Source of the DNA: Augochlora pura
Taxonomy: Eukaryota; Arthropoda; Insecta; Hymenoptera; Halictidae
NCBI RefSeq assembly: GCF_028453695.1
Contig: NC_135775.1
Coordinates: forward strand, 20,990,545 to 21,054,544
Reading direction: 5' to 3'
Length of the DNA stretch: 64,000 nt
Positions 60,731 to 64,000 of this stretch are shown here, piece by piece; the first letter of the stretch is position 1; every line of letters begins with the position of its first letter. A program made the translations under genes and the position numbers. The notes beneath the pieces were generated by a model that saw nothing but the letters and a program-made list of their open reading frames with translations, made no database searches and was not told where the DNA came from.

Positions 60731-62469
60731 ACAACAATTTCATCTCCCTTTTCGAATTTGTTATTTATTAGGCTTCTCAAAATCCTTGCAATTTCTTCCC
60801 GAAACTTTATCAAACTTTGTCAAACGAGTTTCAAACATTTCGCTCGGATACAGACTCTTTTGGCCGGTACTGAGAGGGTTGAAACGAACTCGAAAAAAAG
60901 CCGATGAAAAAATGTATGTTGCATAGATATATAGCGTGTGCGACGTTCTTTGCTCGGTCAGAAACCCGCGGATTGGACTGCTAGAACGTCTTCGGCAGAC
61001 CGTCGAGCTTTATGTAAAATACACATAGTCTGCAGGAATTCTATGAAACAGAAACCAAATACGGTAGAACTTAGACTACCGCGGTGTGCTCGAGGAAACG
61101 CGAGCGTTAGGTTAATAGAACGTTTAATTAAACCGTTAGATTAAACCTTAACTGTTTTCGGACTAAATAGAGTTGTATTTAGAACGCATTAGACCGATCT
61201 GTTTTAAATCCATTAATGGGTAGAACGAATTTGGACAATCGAGAATTCAGGTGCCGATGGTGCAAAATAAGGCGTATTGTTTCAGTATGATTAATATTTG
61301 ACAATATTTCTTTCGGAATAATGTTTTAAATAATTAGGTGAGGTTAATTGGAAATGTGTGGTCCAGTCATCGCAGTTCGATTATTCTGTCGTTAATTGAT
61401 TAATTATCAGCGCGATTGAACAAAGGCCCTTTGTAGTCTGATCAAGCATCATTTACTTAACTTCAGAAATATAATTTTTCTTTAAATTTATTTCACATTT
61501 TTTAACTGACTCTTCGACCTTAGAAAAATCTGATTGTAACATCACTTACATGACACCCTGTATAACCTTCACACACTATAGATTAACCATCACGTCATAA
61601 ATTAAAATGCCAGCTAGAACCGACAAGAGTATCCTAAAACTTGTATTCCTTGGATACCCGAAACGTGAAACTTAGATCCTCGAATGGACCATCCTTCGAA
61701 TTAAAATTCCTGTTCGGGCTGCTTGAAGCGTTCACGGAGGATCGATCAGAATCGGGACTTCCGGCACTTAGCCGTTAGATACGGGGCAGCACGCTTCGCA
61801 GGAAAGTTCCGGATTCCGAACAATCCTGTATTAAAAGTTTTCCACGGGTCTAAGCGCTTAGCCCCGGTCCTATACATTAGTTGACAGGCTGAATTGTAAA
61901 TGAGCTGGCAGAGACAGTGTATATACCGGCGACAGTTCATTATAACTCGAGACACGAGGCGCGAGCCTCGAAGTATGGCGTCACAGGCCACGCATTTTGT
62001 TGCTGCGGGACAGTTGGCCGACGGGTAACGAGGCTACGGGAACAGAAAAGAGTAGAGACAATTACATATGCATAATATATATGTGTACATACGTGTGTGT
62101 ATATATGTACGTGGACGGGCTAACGTAATTGGGGTGGGGAAGAGATGCGACGTCTGCCGAAATCTTTCCGCGAGTGCTCCACGCTCTGATGAAAGGTGAA
62201 ACTACGCTTCCTGTTTCTGAAATTCTATGAGGAATTTCAACTAAATTGATGGCGAAGTCGTGTGGAGCGATGGAAAAATGTTAAAGATAAAATTGATGCT
62301 TTTTAAACAATTTTTTGTGGAAATATATTTTGTGTTAAATTTGTAAATAGAATAATAATTTTGTAGATGGATGTCAGAGATATGATATAATGTTTTTAAA
62401 ATCGTTATTTATTTATAGAGTGTAACAAAATTATTGTAAATTTGAGAAATGAGTGATTTACGTTTTAGC
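60731..62469. other. Non-coding, nothing recognised
   Basis: Mixed composition, with a TA/TG/CA alternating patch near 62068-62112. Open frames up to 81 codons have no recognised motif. Confidence 0.45.
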
Positions 62470-62846
62470 AACTCCTCCTGGGACTAAGGCCCCGCCCCTT
62501 TGAGCTGGAACCCGCCTCCTTTGTGATAGATACCGTTCCTTTTTGAATAGATTCCCCTTTTTCTGTTTTAACACCGACCCTTGGGGTTATGCCACGTCCC
62601 CTGTGGTTATATTCCGGCCAATTAAGATACGCCTTGCTCCCCAAAGAGCCAGACTTCGCCCTTTTATTTTTGACTTGCTCTTTGAGGATGAAACTCCGCC
62701 CCTTTTGTTTTGGACTCACTCTTTTGAGATTAAACTCCGCCCCTTATGTTTTGAACTCTCTCTTTTGGGATTAAATTCAGCCCCTTTTGTTTTGGACTCG
62801 CTCTTTGAAGATTAAACTCCGCCCCTTTTATCTTGGCTCTTCCCAT
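62470..62846 (-). repeat. 41-bp minisatellite with a GC-box in most units
   Basis: Regular units start at 62647, 62688, 62729, 62770 and 62811, exactly 41 bp apart, on the pattern ATTAAACTCCGCCCCTTTTG followed by TTTTGGACTC. More degenerate units extend left to about 62470. On the minus strand most units contain GGGGCGG, the core of an Sp1/KLF-type binding site, followed by AGTTTAAT. Open frames across it are repeat artefacts. Confidence 0.9.
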
Positions 62847-64000
62847 TGTGGCTCGCGTAGATGTGGTCGCGTCAACGAGAGCTACAGTAAAATGTCCGTG
62901 ACTCCTGTCTGCGACAGGTGAGAAATCACAGGTGAGAAATTCACCGTCGCCGCGGCGGTGAAGTTGCAATGCGAAAAGTGGAAAGTCGCTTTTCAGTCTC
63001 AATCGACCATGTGAAAAGTTATCGAAACATTTTATAATTATTCACTTTCTTTCTGCATTTCTGTCATATGTGTTAGTCATTGTTTAAATAATCTTCCATA
63101 GCTTTCCTGTAGAAAACTTTGAAAACTCTTTTCTTTTCATAGAATTCTGTTTACACACGGAATTATTTAGATTATGATATCATTTACGCACTTCGACGCT
63201 TATTGTTAATGTTCCTTACGCAGATCGCATAAAAATTTCATATAGCACGCATGAGAGAATATTACATAGATCTTTTGAACCGCATCGTATGAAGGGACTG
63301 TTCATAATACGTGGTCGAAAAAAGTAGAATGTCATCCTGAGCGTGAAAAACAGAGGGTAACTCCGATTTTATAAATGGAATGTGGGGTAAATTTTTCATA
63401 TATTCACGCGTAGCCCATAACGATCCTAATTTTGTTAATCATCTCGGAAAATATTAATAATATAATATGAAAACATAGCGTTACTAATATCTTACTTTAA
63501 TATTTAGCCTATGTATAAAAACGCTAGGATATTGCGATGTTAATCTTAATATTTTCGAAAACTGTCTCTCACAGATTATTAATTAAAAATCTGCAACATA
63601 TCATGTACATATTTAAAATAATTTTTACAAAAGCAACATTTAGCTTTTAAAACAATAATATAAATAATCTTGTGAATTTAAAGCAATAACATCGCGTATC
63701 AAACCTTGCCGCATTATTAAATAGTTAATTGAAAGTTCACGTTCGAGTCGTAAAAATTTAGCGCAAGCAAATTACTCTTGTCCCGTTGGATGAATATATT
63801 TTTCCCCGTACGTACAGCGGCCGCTCGATTCACACGTGGCTCGGCGGCTCGAAGTTTTAATTAGAAATTGGATACCTTAAAGTTTTTAATGGACCAATCA
63901 CACGTTCGCGTTATAGCGTGTCTGCGGAGAGATTTTAGCAAATCCGCGGAACTTCGGATCGTTTCTTCATTTTTCAAGCGTCAGACACTTGGAAAACTTT
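62847..64000. other. Non-coding to the right edge
   Basis: CpG-rich to about 63010, with a short direct repeat of ACAGGTGAGAAAT at 62914-62940. AT-rich from 63010 to 63790 and CpG-richer at the edge. No gene recognised. Confidence 0.45.

Noticed and set aside
1..64000. CRISPR array, bacterial operon or phage content
   Set aside because: Tandem arrays here have no constant-repeat and variable-spacer structure, and the sequence has a eukaryotic layout throughout.

Overview
The window reads as animal nuclear DNA, most likely an insect and plausibly a hymenopteran (bee, ant or wasp). AT-rich stretches full of minisatellites alternate every 0.5-2 kb with GC-rich, CpG-rich blocks where CpG is not depleted. 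There is a 100-N scaffold gap, there are no operon-like gene packs, and there are several short TTAA-flanked inverted-repeat elements of the piggyBac type. The lineage is inferred from composition and element ends; no diagnostic gene is present to confirm it.

Coding content is very low. The only coding feature with reasonable support is a short first coding exon at 7401-7476 (+). It has an A-rich start context, 25 residues that look like a signal peptide, and a strong splice donor (CAAG|GTACGT). It follows about 1.5 kb of CpG-rich DNA that could be promoter and 5' UTR. No matching second exon was recognised, so the remaining 56 kb may be a long first intron or intergenic DNA. A second open stretch at 46508-46810 (-) has protein-like composition but no ATG start and no recognised family. 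Most other open frames lie in CpG-rich DNA, where stop codons are rare, or in tandem repeats whose unit is a multiple of three. No tRNA, rRNA, recognised microRNA or CRISPR array was found.

Mobile elements are the clearest content. TTAA-flanked terminal-inverted-repeat MITEs occur at 5588, 8361, 9464, 14251, 16964, 26742, 41847 and 60484, with fragments near 3309 and 5222. The copy at 26742-27428 carries a nested mariner-type MITE (26938-27380) with TA duplications. The related copy at 9464-9718 shows what the site looks like without the insertion. A second TA-flanked, Tc1/mariner-like MITE lies at 13830-14095, and a possible hAT remnant at 767-921. None has a recognisable transposase.

Tandem repeats make up much of the rest: exact-period arrays of 16, 20, 22, 30, 41 and 60 bp, GA/CT tracts, and six loci with poly-C or poly-G runs of 15-34 bases. 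Between these, GC-rich blocks containing homeodomain- and forkhead-like AT words are candidate regulatory DNA, but this cannot be shown from one sequence.
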